64,000 nt of DNA from assembly GCA_900551665.1 (NCBI GenBank), contig URWW01000002.1:6794-70793 (forward strand), given 5' to 3'. This DNA comes from an uncultured Collinsella sp. Its GTDB lineage: Bacteria > Actinomycetota > Coriobacteriia > Coriobacteriales > Coriobacteriaceae. This document shows, one piece after another, positions 39,484 through 48,690 of the stretch. A model generated the notes under the pieces. The model had not been told where the DNA came from and ran no database searches. It saw only the letters and a list, made by a program, of their open reading frames with translations. The position numbers and the translations under genes are program-made. The number at the start of each line of letters is the position of its first letter. The first letter of the stretch is position 1.

Positions 39484-41133
39484 CTACCGGCTATACACCC
39501 GTTCGCCGCCCACGTACGTCGCCTGGACCTGCGCCTGCTGGATTTCCTCGGGGTCGCACGCGGTGATATCGCGATCGAGCACGAGGAAGTCCGCCAGGTA
39601 GCCCGGGGCAATCTGGCCGAGTTCGTCCTCGCGACCCGCCGCCGCGGCGCTGCCAGCGGTGTAGATACGCAGGGCCTCGGAGGCGCTGATGCGCTCACCC
39701 GGCAGCCATCCACCCGCGGGCTCATGCGTGAACGGGTCCTGGCGCGTCACGGCACAGTACAGCACGTCCATGCTGGTCACGGCCGTGATGGGAGAATCCG
39801 TGCCGAAGGCCTGCTCCACACCGCGGTCCTCATAAGTCGCGAAAGGCCACATGACCCGGCTGCGCTCCTCGCCCAGGTCGCGCTCGGGACCACCCGGGTC
39901 GAGTGTGATGTGACCTGGCTGGGAACTCGCCAGAATGCCGAGCTCGGCCAAACGATCGATGTCCTCGGGCAGTAGGTTCTCGAGATGCTCAAGCGTGTTA
40001 CGACCCTGCATGGGCGCCCCGTACCAGGCCATCGCCTCACCGAAGATGTCGAGCGCCTCGTGGATGGCGCGGTCGCCGATGGTGTGGATGCGCACGGAAT
40101 GGCCGCGCTCGGCGGCGGCGAGGACCAGCTCGCGCATGCGATCGGCCGGCACCGTGGGGCGACCGCAGTCGCCGTCGAAGCGCGCGTTCGTGTAAGGATC
40201 GGTCAGCCACGCGGTGTGCTGGCTGCTTACGCCGTCGAAGAACTGCTTGAAGCCCGGAGCGCGCAGCAGGGGGAACTCATCGCCCGCATAGCGGTCCTGC
40301 AAATCCTCGAGGCGCGACTGGTCGTCGAGCAGCGTGGGGTACATATGCACGCGCAGGGTGAGCTTGCCCTCGCGCGAGAGCTTCTCATACACGTCATCGC
40401 GGATGAAATCACAGCCGGGATGCGGCATAAGGGCCATATCGCAGATCGAGGTGATGCCCTGCTCTGCCATGCGCACCATTTGGGCTTCGTAGGCGGAGGC
40501 GATGTCTTCCTCCGTGAGCCACTCGAGGCAGCGCGGAAGGAGCTCCATCGCCGCGGCCTCGCGGATGATACCCGTGAGCTCACCGTTCTCATCCTTGTCA
40601 TAGCTACCGCCCTGCGGGGGCACGGAATCACGCGTGACGCCGAGGGCATCGAGGGCGCACGTGTTCATCCAGAGCGTATGACCGTCGCCCGAGTACATCA
40701 CGCAGGGACGGTCGGGGAACGCCTCGTCGAGCGAATGCTTGGTGGGCGGCACGGGCGGGTCCCAGCGGTAATCACGCCAGCCCTGGGTGACCACCCAGGC
40801 ATGCTCGGGAAGCCCCTTCGCGAATTCGACCGTCCGCTCCACAAGTTCCGACTCACTCTCCCCCATGTGCATGAGCAGGTAGGGCGACCCCCCGAGGGCA
40901 GTATGGAAGAAATGCAGATGAGCGTCGTGAAAGCCGGGGCAGATGAGGGCATCGCCGTAATCGAGCACGGGAGTCGATGCGGGACAAGAGGCGATCACAT
41001 CCTGCAGGGAGCCCGTCGCCACGATGCGCTCCCCCGCCACGACGAACGCCAGCTGCCGCGGGACGGGCCGCTGCGGCTCACTCGTGAACACGCGCGTTGA
41101 CGTGACGATGTAATCGACTCGGCTCAAATCCAT
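39484..41133 (-). CDS. Amidohydrolase family protein (YtcJ-like)
   Basis: A 549-residue metal-dependent hydrolase. The strand-1 metal site is CPGFHDAHLHFFHTALGG. TSICDMALMPHPG, VRIHTIGDRAIHEALD and FGTDSPITAVTSMDVLYCAV follow as expected for YtcJ-type amidohydrolases, with the C-terminal DFLVLDRDI returning to the beta domain. Substrate unknown; relatives act on imides, formamides or carbamates. The start at 41131-41133 has CAGGAG upstream. No signal peptide. It lies between the ATPase copy 2 and the LPXTG gene and shares no obvious operon. Confidence 0.9.
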   Translation of the reverse strand: MDLSRVDYIVTSTRVFTSEPQRPVPRQLAFVVAGERIVATGSLQDVIASCPASTPVLDYGDALICPGFHDAHLHFFHTALGGSPYLLMHMGESESELVERTVEFAKGLPEHAWVVTQGWRDYRWDPPVPPTKHSLDEAFPDRPCVMYSGDGHTLWMNTCALDALGVTRDSVPPQGGSYDKDENGELTGIIREAAAMELLPRCLEWLTEEDIASAYEAQMVRMAEQGITSICDMALMPHPGCDFIRDDVYEKLSREGKLTLRVHMYPTLLDDQSRLEDLQDRYAGDEFPLLRAPGFKQFFDGVSSQHTAWLTDPYTNARFDGDCGRPTVPADRMRELVLAAAERGHSVRIHTIGDRAIHEALDIFGEAMAWYGAPMQGRNTLEHLENLLPEDIDRLAELGILASSQPGHITLDPGGPERDLGEERSRVMWPFATYEDRGVEQAFGTDSPITAVTSMDVLYCAVTRQDPFTHEPAGGWLPGERISASEALRIYTAGSAAAAGREDELGQIAPGYLADFLVLDRDITACDPEEIQQAQVQATYVGGERVYSR

Positions 41134-41269
41134 GGTGCGCTCCTGACCGCGAAGGGCTGGTATCCGCTTGAGATTGTCCGACCGAGGGCGCGAAAACTCA
41201 AGCCATGCGATTTTCCCAGCGCACTCCTTTCTGCATGAAGCATGCAAGAAACGGCGCAGAAACAATGTG

Positions 41270-41302
41270 GGCCGGATCGAGGAGCGGGAACTCGATCCGG
41301 CC
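41270..41302 (-). terminator. Hairpin after the LPXTG surface protein gene
   Basis: Perfect 12-bp stem GGCCGGATCGAG/CTCGATCCGGCC with a nine-base loop, 33 bases past the stop of the surface protein. The T-tract on the minus strand is poor (CACATTGTTTC). Confidence 0.55.
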
Positions 41303-41334
41303 TTGAAGAAAGGAGGGGGTTATGGAGTTGAACG

Positions 41335-43329
41335 CTACTTGCGGCGGCGGGTGAAGACGGAGGCAACGATCGAGGCGAAGCCCGTGGCACCGGCGGAGGC
41401 GATCAGCATCGAGGAAACATCGCCCGTGGAGGGGAGCATCGGCTTCTTGGCGGGCTTCTTCACGGGCTTCTCGGCGGGCGTCTGCTCGGGCTTGGACTCC
41501 GGCTTGGATTCGGGCTTCTCCTCCGGCTTGGGAGCAGCCTTTACCGTCACGGCAATGGTCTTGCGAACCGTGGCGCCCATGGAGTCGGAAGCCACATAGG
41601 TCACAGAGTAAGTCCCCGGCTTGGTGGCGTCGACATCACTCGACTCGACCTTCACCTCGACCGTGCCGTCCTCGTTGTCCGTAGCGGTGACACCGGCCAT
41701 CGGGTCGAAAACCTCGCCCTCGGTGATCGTCACGTCGGCGGCGTTGATGACGGGCACCTGGTTGATCGGCTTGGCCTGGACGGCGTCGGTCACGTTTACC
41801 TCGATCCACGCCTTACCGCTGGCGTCGGTAAAGCCGGGAATCGGGCAGGAGAACTGCACGATGAACATATTGGCCTCAAAGCCCAGGCAGCTCGGCTTGA
41901 CGCGCGGCAGGGCCTTGGCAGCCTCACGAGTCAGAACGAAGGAATGAGTTGCCTCGTCGTAGCGGATGCCCTCGGGCAGCTGACCTTTGGGCAGTGAAAC
42001 GAGTCTCCCGCCCTCGACCTTGGTGCCGGTAAACTTGTCTGCACCCATCTTGGTGCCGTCGGGTGCGATAACGGAAAGCGGGATGGAGATCTCATCCATG
42101 TCGCCCCACATGGTGAAGCCCTCTTCACCCGCCATATAGCGGTCCTGGCCTGACAGGCCAAGGCTCGTCAGCTTACCGCCATCGATAAGCGCCTTGAGCG
42201 GCCTGAAATCAAGCAGCGCATTGCCGGAAAGGTTGACGCTGGTCAGGCCCGTCAACTTGGATATGAACGAGGCGTCTTTCATGTTTCCGCTCATGATCTC
42301 GAGCTTAGTGAGGCCCGTCAGCCCACCAAGGGAACTCCAGTCGTCAAGCGACACGTCCTCCCAGCGAAGGTAGGTGAGCGCCGGCAGGTTCTCGGGCTTG
42401 ATGTCCGAACCGTTGAACACCTTGGTGATGGGGTTGGCGAGAGAGCTGGAACGGCTCCATCCGCTCAGCTGAATAGCCGTAACCTTGGGAAGATACGGAA
42501 ACTTGAGCGACAGAGTCTGATTGGCCCCATTTTTCCACTCCGGGTAGTGCATCGAGAAGCTCGGAATCTTATCCCACTTGGCAACCGCTTTCCAGAAAGC
42601 GTCCATGTCGTTGATGCGCCAAGACTGATCGGTAAGCGGGTTCCTGTACTTGCCCATGATGCTGATGTCCATGGAAAAACCGGTGAAGTGGGCCAGGCTC
42701 TCGGCTTCCTTCGTGTTGATGACAAAGTCGGCATCTTGGAAGAAGATCAAAGGCTGTCCGGCGAGGTCCCTGCGCGTGAGCTGCTTGTCATCATGCCAGC
42801 CAGTGTTCCCGCGAATCAAAGCGCGCAGATTTGCATCGGGGAAAAGCTCCTTGAAGAGGCCGAGAACCTCATCCAGATCACCCGCGGCCGGCTTCACATT
42901 CATCGCGGTGCGCAGCATTGCGGCACCTGGGACGGGATCACCGGTCTGGGAAGCAGACGATGCCGCGTCCTGGACGGCACCATTCGCAGACTGTGTCGAG
43001 GATGCGGAGGGATTCGCCGGGGTAACGGACTCGACGGGTGCAGCAGGGATCGCAGGGGCAGCGGGCTCGACAGGAATCGCGGGTTTGGCAGGAGCGCCGG
43101 ACCCCTCATTCTCCACAGGCGCCTCATCGGTCTCGGGAACCTGTTCGGTGGGAGCCGAGGAGTCCTTCCCTTCGGGGGAGCCTGCCTGATCGGCTTCGAT
43201 GGCCGCTTCGTCGCTTTGCGAGGCGGATGCACCCTGGTTTGCGTAAAGCGCCACCGGACTGACAGCCATGCATCCCGCGGCAAGTGCTCCCGTCAACAGC
43301 GCGGTCTTAACGATTCTCGGTCCTCTCAT
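41335..43329 (-). CDS. LPXTG-anchored surface protein with LRR-like and Ig-like regions
   Basis: 664 residues. A signal peptide (RIVKTALLTGALAAGCMAVS) is followed by a disordered Glu/Pro/Ala region to about 135. The middle shows leucine-rich, internalin-like strands (LTYLRWEDVSLDDW, GLTGLTKLEI, LTGLTSVNLSGNALLDF). A DUF5011-like Ig domain follows (VTITEGEVFDPMAGVTATD ... SDVDATKPGTYSVTYVA). A Pro/Lys-rich wall spanner leads to the sorting signal LPSTG at 632-636, a hydrophobic helix and RRRK. It should be covalently anchored to peptidoglycan by a sortase not encoded here. GGAGGA precedes the ATG. Adhesion to host or matrix is plausible but unproven. Confidence 0.92.
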   Translation of the reverse strand: MRGPRIVKTALLTGALAAGCMAVSPVALYANQGASASQSDEAAIEADQAGSPEGKDSSAPTEQVPETDEAPVENEGSGAPAKPAIPVEPAAPAIPAAPVESVTPANPSASSTQSANGAVQDAASSASQTGDPVPGAAMLRTAMNVKPAAGDLDEVLGLFKELFPDANLRALIRGNTGWHDDKQLTRRDLAGQPLIFFQDADFVINTKEAESLAHFTGFSMDISIMGKYRNPLTDQSWRINDMDAFWKAVAKWDKIPSFSMHYPEWKNGANQTLSLKFPYLPKVTAIQLSGWSRSSSLANPITKVFNGSDIKPENLPALTYLRWEDVSLDDWSSLGGLTGLTKLEIMSGNMKDASFISKLTGLTSVNLSGNALLDFRPLKALIDGGKLTSLGLSGQDRYMAGEEGFTMWGDMDEISIPLSVIAPDGTKMGADKFTGTKVEGGRLVSLPKGQLPEGIRYDEATHSFVLTREAAKALPRVKPSCLGFEANMFIVQFSCPIPGFTDASGKAWIEVNVTDAVQAKPINQVPVINAADVTITEGEVFDPMAGVTATDNEDGTVEVKVESSDVDATKPGTYSVTYVASDSMGATVRKTIAVTVKAAPKPEEKPESKPESKPEQTPAEKPVKKPAKKPMLPSTGDVSSMLIASAGATGFASIVASVFTRRRK

Positions 43330-43811
43330 TTCTCCTCCTAAACCATCTGCGCCTGAAGCCCCTCCTCCTATGAACGGGCCATTTAGCCAGGCAATTATTT
43401 ACCTACTAATAACATATGCTTTATAGCATTTATAAATTTAACTTACAATTTTTTTTATGTGTCGCTTATCTGACTACTCTTGTAAGCTCTGTTTAAGGCT
43501 TTCGATGCACAACGGGTTAACCCCGTTGAACTTGCAATCGCCATCTGGTGATTTAGTGTGATTTACGAGGTGTCATTTATAGTGATGAACGGCGTTCATC
43601 TATGCACATAGACTATTCACATATTTTCGACTGAGAACATTCACGCAGAACAAGGGAAGATTCGATACGGCGAACCAGCCTCCCTGAACTGAGAACCGCT
43701 CACATCCACGAAAAGGGCGAGTGCTTGGCGCGAGATACATCGCCCGAGAGACCCGATTCCGCCCTCGAACCACACTCACAGTCGCAAAATTCCGAACTTC
43801 GTTCGATACAC
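43330..43811. other. AT-rich intergenic region upstream of the surface protein
   Basis: No gene seen. It is clearly AT-richer than the rest of the window (43390-43480, with a run of T and ATAAATTTAA), and contains AACGGGTTAACCCCGTT (near 43508) and GAACGGCGTTC palindromes. It probably holds the promoter of the surface protein gene. It lies on the 3' side of a tRNA gene, a usual place for foreign DNA, but no flanking repeat was found. Confidence 0.45.
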
Positions 43812-43848
43812 AAAAAGGCCGGATGCCCACGGCATCCGGCCTTTAATA
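43812..43848. terminator. Bidirectional terminator downstream of tRNA-Thr
   Basis: Perfect 14-bp stem AAAGGCCGGATGCC/GGCATCCGGCCTTT with a three-base loop, A-tract on one side and T-tract on the other. It ends six bases from the tRNA 3' end. Confidence 0.9.
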
Positions 43849-43853
43849 ATCGA

Positions 43854-43929
43854 TGGAGCCAGCGACCGGGCTCGAACCGGTGACCCCCGCTTTACGAGAG
43901 CGGTGCTCTGCCAACTGAGCTACGCTGGC
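43854..43929 (-). tRNA. tRNA-Thr (anticodon CGT)
   Basis: 76 nt including an encoded CCA. The acceptor stem is GCCAGCG/CGCTGGC with discriminator T. The anticodon stem-loop is CCGCT-CTCGTAA-AGCGG, giving CGT, which reads ACG threonine codons. The T loop is GGTTCGAGCC and the D arm is GCTCAGTTGGCAGAGC. A strong terminator follows. Confidence 0.96.
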
Positions 43930-44040
43930 GACTCCATGGCGGTAACGGGCATGCCCGTTCCGACGATTGTCTATAGTACGTGGAAATGCGCTCCCGCGCA
44001 AGTGCCTAACGCACGGTCAGAAAAACTCTTCCCCACGCGC

Positions 44041-44856
44041 TTACGCACCGATACGACGTATCGTGGAAAGCGCGAGCGCCTGCATTGCCTCGGCGGCCGC
44101 GTCGGCGGCGCCCAACACCTTGGCATGGCTTTCGCCCGGACAGCCGGCCTTGTTGGTGACGAGCGTAATTCCGAGCACCTCCATCCCCATGGCGCGGGCC
44201 ATGATGGCCTCGCACACGGTCGACATGCCCACGTAATCGGCGCCGAGCGCCTCGAGCATGTGAATCTCCGCCGGTGTCTCGTAACTCGGCCCGAGCAGGC
44301 CCGCATACACGCCCTTGGCCAGCTCCATTCCGAGCTCCTCTGCGGCCTCGCGCGCCAAACCGGAGAGATACGGGGAATACGCACCGGCCATTGAGACGAA
44401 CGGGCTGTCGACCCCCGCGGCCGTCACGCCCGCGGGCGATGCGAGCGGATTGCGCCCGGTAAGATTCAGCTGGTCGGTGATGATACCGACGGTGCCGGGC
44501 TCGATATCGCCCACGGCACCGGTAGCGCAGCTCAACACGATGCTGCGGCATCCAAGTTTATGAGCATGACGGACGAGCGAACTGACCTGCAGGGCATCAT
44601 AACCCTGGTACATGTGCACGCGGCCGGGATACACCACCACGGGAACGCCGTCGAGCTCACCCACGAGAACCGTGAAGCTATGGCCCTCGACGGGAATCGC
44701 CTCCGTGGGGAACCCATCGATGTCGCTGTACGGGATGTGGCGCACCACGCGCACGCGCTCACCCAGCGACCCCAGACCGCTGCCCAGCACGATGGCGAGC
44801 GGATGCTCCATGGTCGGTTTGCACCATGCTGCGACTTTCTCAAACGTCTCGTCCAT
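44041..44856 (-). CDS. Purine-nucleoside phosphorylase
   Basis: 271-residue cytoplasmic enzyme that splits purine nucleosides with phosphate, for purine salvage. It belongs to the trimeric PNP family: AIVLGSGLGSLGERV (phosphate loop), VYPGRVHMYQGYDA, GLLGPSYETPAEIHML, MSTVCEAIMARAMG and TLVTNKAG. The start at 44854-44856 has AAAGGA nine bases upstream; the frame is open further up without support. Downstream of it lies tRNA-Thr; upstream is hairpin array B. Confidence 0.95.
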   Translation of the reverse strand: MDETFEKVAAWCKPTMEHPLAIVLGSGLGSLGERVRVVRHIPYSDIDGFPTEAIPVEGHSFTVLVGELDGVPVVVYPGRVHMYQGYDALQVSSLVRHAHKLGCRSIVLSCATGAVGDIEPGTVGIITDQLNLTGRNPLASPAGVTAAGVDSPFVSMAGAYSPYLSGLAREAAEELGMELAKGVYAGLLGPSYETPAEIHMLEALGADYVGMSTVCEAIMARAMGMEVLGITLVTNKAGCPGESHAKVLGAADAAAEAMQALALSTIRRIGA

Positions 44857-45029
44857 GACGACCGTCCTTTCTCCTTGCATGAGCCGGAGGCGGGTCGAAC
44901 CCCTCCCCCACAGGCACTTCTTCAGCATAGCAAGTCACCCGCCGGCGACAGGCGCAACCCGTGAGCGGCCCCGATGGCGAGCTGGGCGTTACGACGCGCA
45001 GGTCCAGCGTGTAGGGTCGGCACAAAAAT

Positions 45030-45216
45030 TGGTCGCGATGTGCCTGGCTGTCGCAGCGTGGCACATCGCGACCAAAAGTTCCGATCTTAGAAGGTGGTTT
45101 TGGTCGTAAATTGCCAGGCTGTCGCAGCGTGGCACATTGCGACCAAAAACGGCGTGCGCGGCGGGCGGCTACGGTCGTAAATTGCCCGGCTGCAACAGCG
45201 TGGCAATTCGCGACCA
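45030..45216. repeat. Hairpin array B: three 45-nt hairpins at exactly 71 nt spacing
   Basis: Hairpins at 45030-45074, 45101-45145 and 45172-45216, each with the same 17-11-17 layout as array A, starting (T/C)GGTCG and ending CGACCA, with the loop GCTGTCGCAGC twice and GCTGCAACAGC once. Both spacers are 26 nt. Arms are less perfectly paired than in array A. It lies between the purine phosphorylase and SurA-like genes. Confidence 0.9.
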
Positions 45217-45278
45217 AACCTCGAGATGCCGCGGTGCATTCAGCCGGCGCGCTCGGCTAGCGCAAGCGACCGAGCGTC

Positions 45279-46505
45279 TTAGGCGTACAGGCCAAAGAGC
45301 TCGACATCGGCCTTGCCGAAGAGCTCGTTGACATAGGACGTCCACTTGGCGTTCGCGTCCTGCGACTCGAGCATGTACTGCTGGTACGCGACGGCATAGG
45401 CCTTTTGGGCCTGGGCATAGGTCGCAGACTCGGGAGTGATCTCCTCGCCGGCGAGCGCGGTGGCATAAGCGCCGTCGAGCTCAGCCCAGGTACCAGCCTC
45501 GGCATCCCACTCCTTACCAGCCAGATCGATGATATAGGCGGCGTACTCGGCCTTGGCCTCGTTCTCGTCGCCGCTCTCGGGCTCGGCGGGGGCCTCGGGC
45601 ATGGTGGGTGCGTCGTCCATCACGCTCTGATACAGCTTCTGGATGGTGCCCTGCTCGCGCACGATTTGCTTGGCCTGGTCCTCACTCACGCCGTACTGAT
45701 CGGCAATGGTGGAGAAGTCGGAGGTGCCCAGAGAGGCCTCGGCAGAGGAGGGAAGCTCATCATCGCTCAGCTCGACACCCTGCTTGGACGCCTCCTCCAG
45801 CAGGATGCGGTTGCGCACATAGGCGAGAACCGTGTCGGCGGAAGGAGCGGGGTAGTTGCCGTCCTCGTCCTTCACGCTGTCGAGGCTGTACTGGCTCTCG
45901 ATAGCCTCGCGCGCGGTGATCTTGTGCGATGCGCCCTTGAACTTCCAGGTCGCGACCGTCGCATCGAGCTCACTCTCGGCGAAAACAGGGGCGCTGACGC
46001 CCTTAGACCCGAAGCCGCCGGAACCAAGGAAGTAGCCGACGATGCCCGCCACGATGACCGCGACAAGCGCACCGACGATGAAGTACTTGTGCTTGCCCAT
46101 CATTGCTCGCTGCATGCGCGTCTTCTTCGGACGCGCCGCACGCGGCTTGGCGGCAGGTGCGACGGTAGACGAATCCGCGGAGGCGTCTGCGCCGGGCTCG
46201 GAGTCCTCGACGCCCTCGGCCTCGGCCTCGCCGGCGTTGGCGGCATCAGCGCCCTCGGCCTCCTCGGCCTCGGCGGCGCCAGCCTCCTCGGCCTCGGCAT
46301 CCAGCAACTCGGGATCGGCCTCGAGCTCTCGCTCGGCCTCGGCAGCCGCCGTCTTGCCGGAGATGTCCTCGGCGGTCAGGCCCTCGTGGAGCTCCACGCG
46401 CTCGACCTCGTCATCACCGTTCGGGCCCTCGCCGCGGCCGACGACCTCGATGCCGTCGATATACTCGTTGTCCTCGGAATCGTCCTTCTTCATGATCAGA
46501 CCCAT
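45279..46505 (-). CDS. Membrane-anchored protein with SurA-like extracytoplasmic domain
   Basis: 408 residues. Residues 1-130 are acidic and disordered (Glu/Ala repeats). A basic patch (KPRAARPKKTRMQRAMM) precedes one membrane helix (YFIVGALVAVIVAGIVGYFL, about 139-158), so the rest is outside. The outer domain reads like the N-terminal helical domain of SurA/trigger-factor-type chaperones (ITAREAIESQYSLDS, VLAYVRNRILLEEASKQGVE, IADQYGVSEDQAKQIV), but no parvulin domain follows. A role in protein export folding is possible. AAAGGAG lies upstream of the ATG at 46503-46505. Monocistronic. Confidence 0.7.
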   Translation of the reverse strand: MGLIMKKDDSEDNEYIDGIEVVGRGEGPNGDDEVERVELHEGLTAEDISGKTAAAEAERELEADPELLDAEAEEAGAAEAEEAEGADAANAGEAEAEGVEDSEPGADASADSSTVAPAAKPRAARPKKTRMQRAMMGKHKYFIVGALVAVIVAGIVGYFLGSGGFGSKGVSAPVFAESELDATVATWKFKGASHKITAREAIESQYSLDSVKDEDGNYPAPSADTVLAYVRNRILLEEASKQGVELSDDELPSSAEASLGTSDFSTIADQYGVSEDQAKQIVREQGTIQKLYQSVMDDAPTMPEAPAEPESGDENEAKAEYAAYIIDLAGKEWDAEAGTWAELDGAYATALAGEEITPESATYAQAQKAYAVAYQQYMLESQDANAKWTSYVNELFGKADVELFGLYA

Positions 46506-46697
46506 GCGGTCCGCTCCTTTCACCTTACCTGGCGGATTGTCGTGTCAAGCCGATACGATACCCAAAAACAAACAGGGATACGCCGCGAAACGAACGTACC
46601 CCCGTTAAGGTTTGCTTAATTGCACAATGCGATACCCCAGTGCGACGCCACGCGCATCGATGCCGCGGACCGGCGCAAAAGAGGAGGGTCACACCTC

Positions 46698-46730
46698 ATG
46701 TGTAAAATGCACCCGTCCCCAATTACACAT
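46698..46730. repeat. 33-nt GGGGAC element copy
   Basis: Identical to 906-938 except for one base (A-A-A-A-T-G for A-A-A-A-C-G). It abuts the 3' end of the isocitrate dehydrogenase gene, four bases from its stop codon. Confidence 0.85.
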
Positions 46731-46734
46731 CCGG

Positions 46735-47820
46735 CTACGAAAGGTGCGCAATGACCGCGTCGGCGTAATCCTGCGTCCCCGCAGCACCCTCGGCGCTACC
46801 GGTAAGTGCGCGCTGAACGTCGCCGGTGACGCACGTTCCCTCGGCGAGCGTGGCACGAACGGCCGCGCGGATGCGCTCAGCGGCATCGGCCTCGCCCAAG
46901 TGGTCGAGCATCATCGCAGCGGAAAGGATCTCGGCCGTGGGATTGGCGATATCCTTGCCCGCGATATCGGGCGCGCTGCCGTGCGTGGGCTCGAAGATCG
47001 CAACGTCCGTGCCGATGTTGGCGCCCGGCGCCATACCGAGGCCGCCCACCAGGCCCGCGCACAGGTCGCTCACGATGTCGCCGTACAGGTTGAGGCACAC
47101 GAGCACGTCGAAGTCGCGGGGCTCCTGGACCAGGCCCATGCACGTGGCGTCCACGATCTTGTCGTTGAACTCGATGTCGGGATAGCGCTCGGCAACCTCG
47201 CGCGCCACGCGCAGGTACAGCCCGTCGGTCGCCTTCATGATGTTGGCCTTGTGCACGCACGTGACCTTCTTGCGGCCGCACCGACGGGCGTACTCGAACG
47301 CGTACTCGACGATGCGACGCGAACGCTCGATGGAGATCGGCTTGATGGAAATGGCCGAATCGGGCGCGAAGGACTTCTGACCGGAAGCCTCGACGAGCTC
47401 GGCCAGCTTCACGACCTCGGGCGCACCCTCGTCGAACTCGATGCCCGCATAGAGGTCCTCGGTGTTCTCGCGCACGATCACCAGGTCGACATCGCGGTAA
47501 CGCGAGCCATCACCGGGCTGCGAGAGGCAGGGGCGCACGCAGGCATAGAGATCGAACTCCTTGCGGAGGGCGACGTTGACGCTGCGGAAGCCCGTACCCA
47601 CCGGTGTGGTGATGGGGCCCTTGATGGCGACCTTGGTGGAACGCACCGCCTCGAGCACGTGCTCGGGCAGCGGCGTGCCGTACTCGCCCATCACGCCGGC
47701 ACCGGCGTTCTGGACATTCCAGTTGATCTGGACACCGGTTGCCTCTACCACGCGGCGCATCGCGCTCGTGATCTCGGGGCCGATGCCGTCACCAGGGATC
47801 AGGACAACGTCGTGGGCCAT
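46735..47820 (-). CDS. Isocitrate/isopropylmalate dehydrogenase family protein (probable NAD-type isocitrate dehydrogenase)
   Basis: 361-residue beta-decarboxylating dehydrogenase. VLIPGDGIGPEITSAMRRV opens the protein; VNVALRKEFDLYACVRPC and IVRENTEDLYAGIEF are the substrate-binding segments typical of NAD-dependent isocitrate dehydrogenases. KANIMKATDGLYL and FEPTHGSAPDIAGKDIANPT are the conserved metal and cofactor regions. It would make 2-oxoglutarate from isocitrate. Homoisocitrate or isopropylmalate dehydrogenase are less likely alternatives. It starts three bases after the HEAT-like gene, so it is co-transcribed with it. Confidence 0.88.
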   Translation of the reverse strand: MAHDVVLIPGDGIGPEITSAMRRVVEATGVQINWNVQNAGAGVMGEYGTPLPEHVLEAVRSTKVAIKGPITTPVGTGFRSVNVALRKEFDLYACVRPCLSQPGDGSRYRDVDLVIVRENTEDLYAGIEFDEGAPEVVKLAELVEASGQKSFAPDSAISIKPISIERSRRIVEYAFEYARRCGRKKVTCVHKANIMKATDGLYLRVAREVAERYPDIEFNDKIVDATCMGLVQEPRDFDVLVCLNLYGDIVSDLCAGLVGGLGMAPGANIGTDVAIFEPTHGSAPDIAGKDIANPTAEILSAAMMLDHLGEADAAERIRAAVRATLAEGTCVTGDVQRALTGSAEGAAGTQDYADAVIAHLS

Positions 47821-47823
47821 GAG

Positions 47824-48519
47824 TTACTCCTCGTCTTCGTCCTCGGCATCGCTCTTCTTGGTGCGCACCTTCTTCTGCGGGTTGTCGAGCTTGAAGCGCT
47901 TGACCAGGGCGTCGTAGATCTCGCGCGAACGGACGCGCAGGTAGCTGCCCTTGCCGTTCTCCGCATCGAACTGCAGGCGGCCGGCGAGCTCGGCGGCGAC
48001 GGAACCGGAGATCTGACCGTGCGCGAAGGTGAAGAGCAGGGCGAGCATGTCGCGGTACTCAAGGTCGCCGTGGAAGCACTGGATCGCCTCGTCGACGATG
48101 GGCCAGACCTTCTCGGAGCGACGGCGCTCGGTGGCGCCCCACACCGTGAGGAAACGGAAGGCGGACAGGCGCAGGGGGGCGGAGATCTCATCGAAGAGCG
48201 CGGCCTCCGCGCCCTCATAGGCGGCGCCGCACTCCTTGGCGTGCTCGGGCACGAGCAGGGTCAGGGCGTCGAGCACCTCCCAGCGGGTCTGGGCCTCCGG
48301 ACGGTACAGCGCATCCAGCAGCTGCTCGATGCAGGGGACCAGCAGCTCGGGCTCGCGCTGGGCGAGCAGGTTCACCACGCGGCCGGCGAGCTGGCGCGTG
48401 CGACGGCTCGAGCTGGACAGGTCCTCGATGAGGGCGGAGAGGGCGTCGGTGCTGTTCTCCACGCTCGCGAGGCGGGCGGCCTCCTCGGGGGAGAGCTCGA
48501 TCAGGTTCTCTTCTGCCAT
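47824..48519 (-). CDS. HEAT-repeat-like protein of unknown function
   Basis: 231 residues, almost entirely helical. Repeated helical pairs (SSRRTRQLAGRVVNLLAQ, ELLVPCIEQLLDALYRPE, AQTRWEVLDALTLLV, ISAPLRLSAFRFLTVWG) look like HEAT/armadillo repeats, which mediate protein contacts. The tail is charged (KKVRTKKSDAEDEDEE). It is the first gene of a unit with the isocitrate dehydrogenase, a linkage worth noting, but no function can be assigned. Confidence 0.72.
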   Translation of the reverse strand: MAEENLIELSPEEAARLASVENSTDALSALIEDLSSSSRRTRQLAGRVVNLLAQREPELLVPCIEQLLDALYRPEAQTRWEVLDALTLLVPEHAKECGAAYEGAEAALFDEISAPLRLSAFRFLTVWGATERRRSEKVWPIVDEAIQCFHGDLEYRDMLALLFTFAHGQISGSVAAELAGRLQFDAENGKGSYLRVRSREIYDALVKRFKLDNPQKKVRTKKSDAEDEDEE

Positions 48520-48690
48520 GGATGGATACCTCTTATCTTTCTCGTTGCAGCGAACAACCGAATTATCGTACGGACGAACCCCTCCGGTCCAGGTCGAATA
48601 CGGTCGAAACGAGGGTTCGGCGCGAGATGGGCCCCGAGGGACCCATCCGAGTGCGCCCGCGGGGGCTCCGCGGGCGCTCGGGGTGTTGTT

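Noticed and set aside
43854..43929. Phage or island attachment site in tRNA-Thr
   Set aside because: No second copy of the tRNA 3' end and no integrase was seen in the window.
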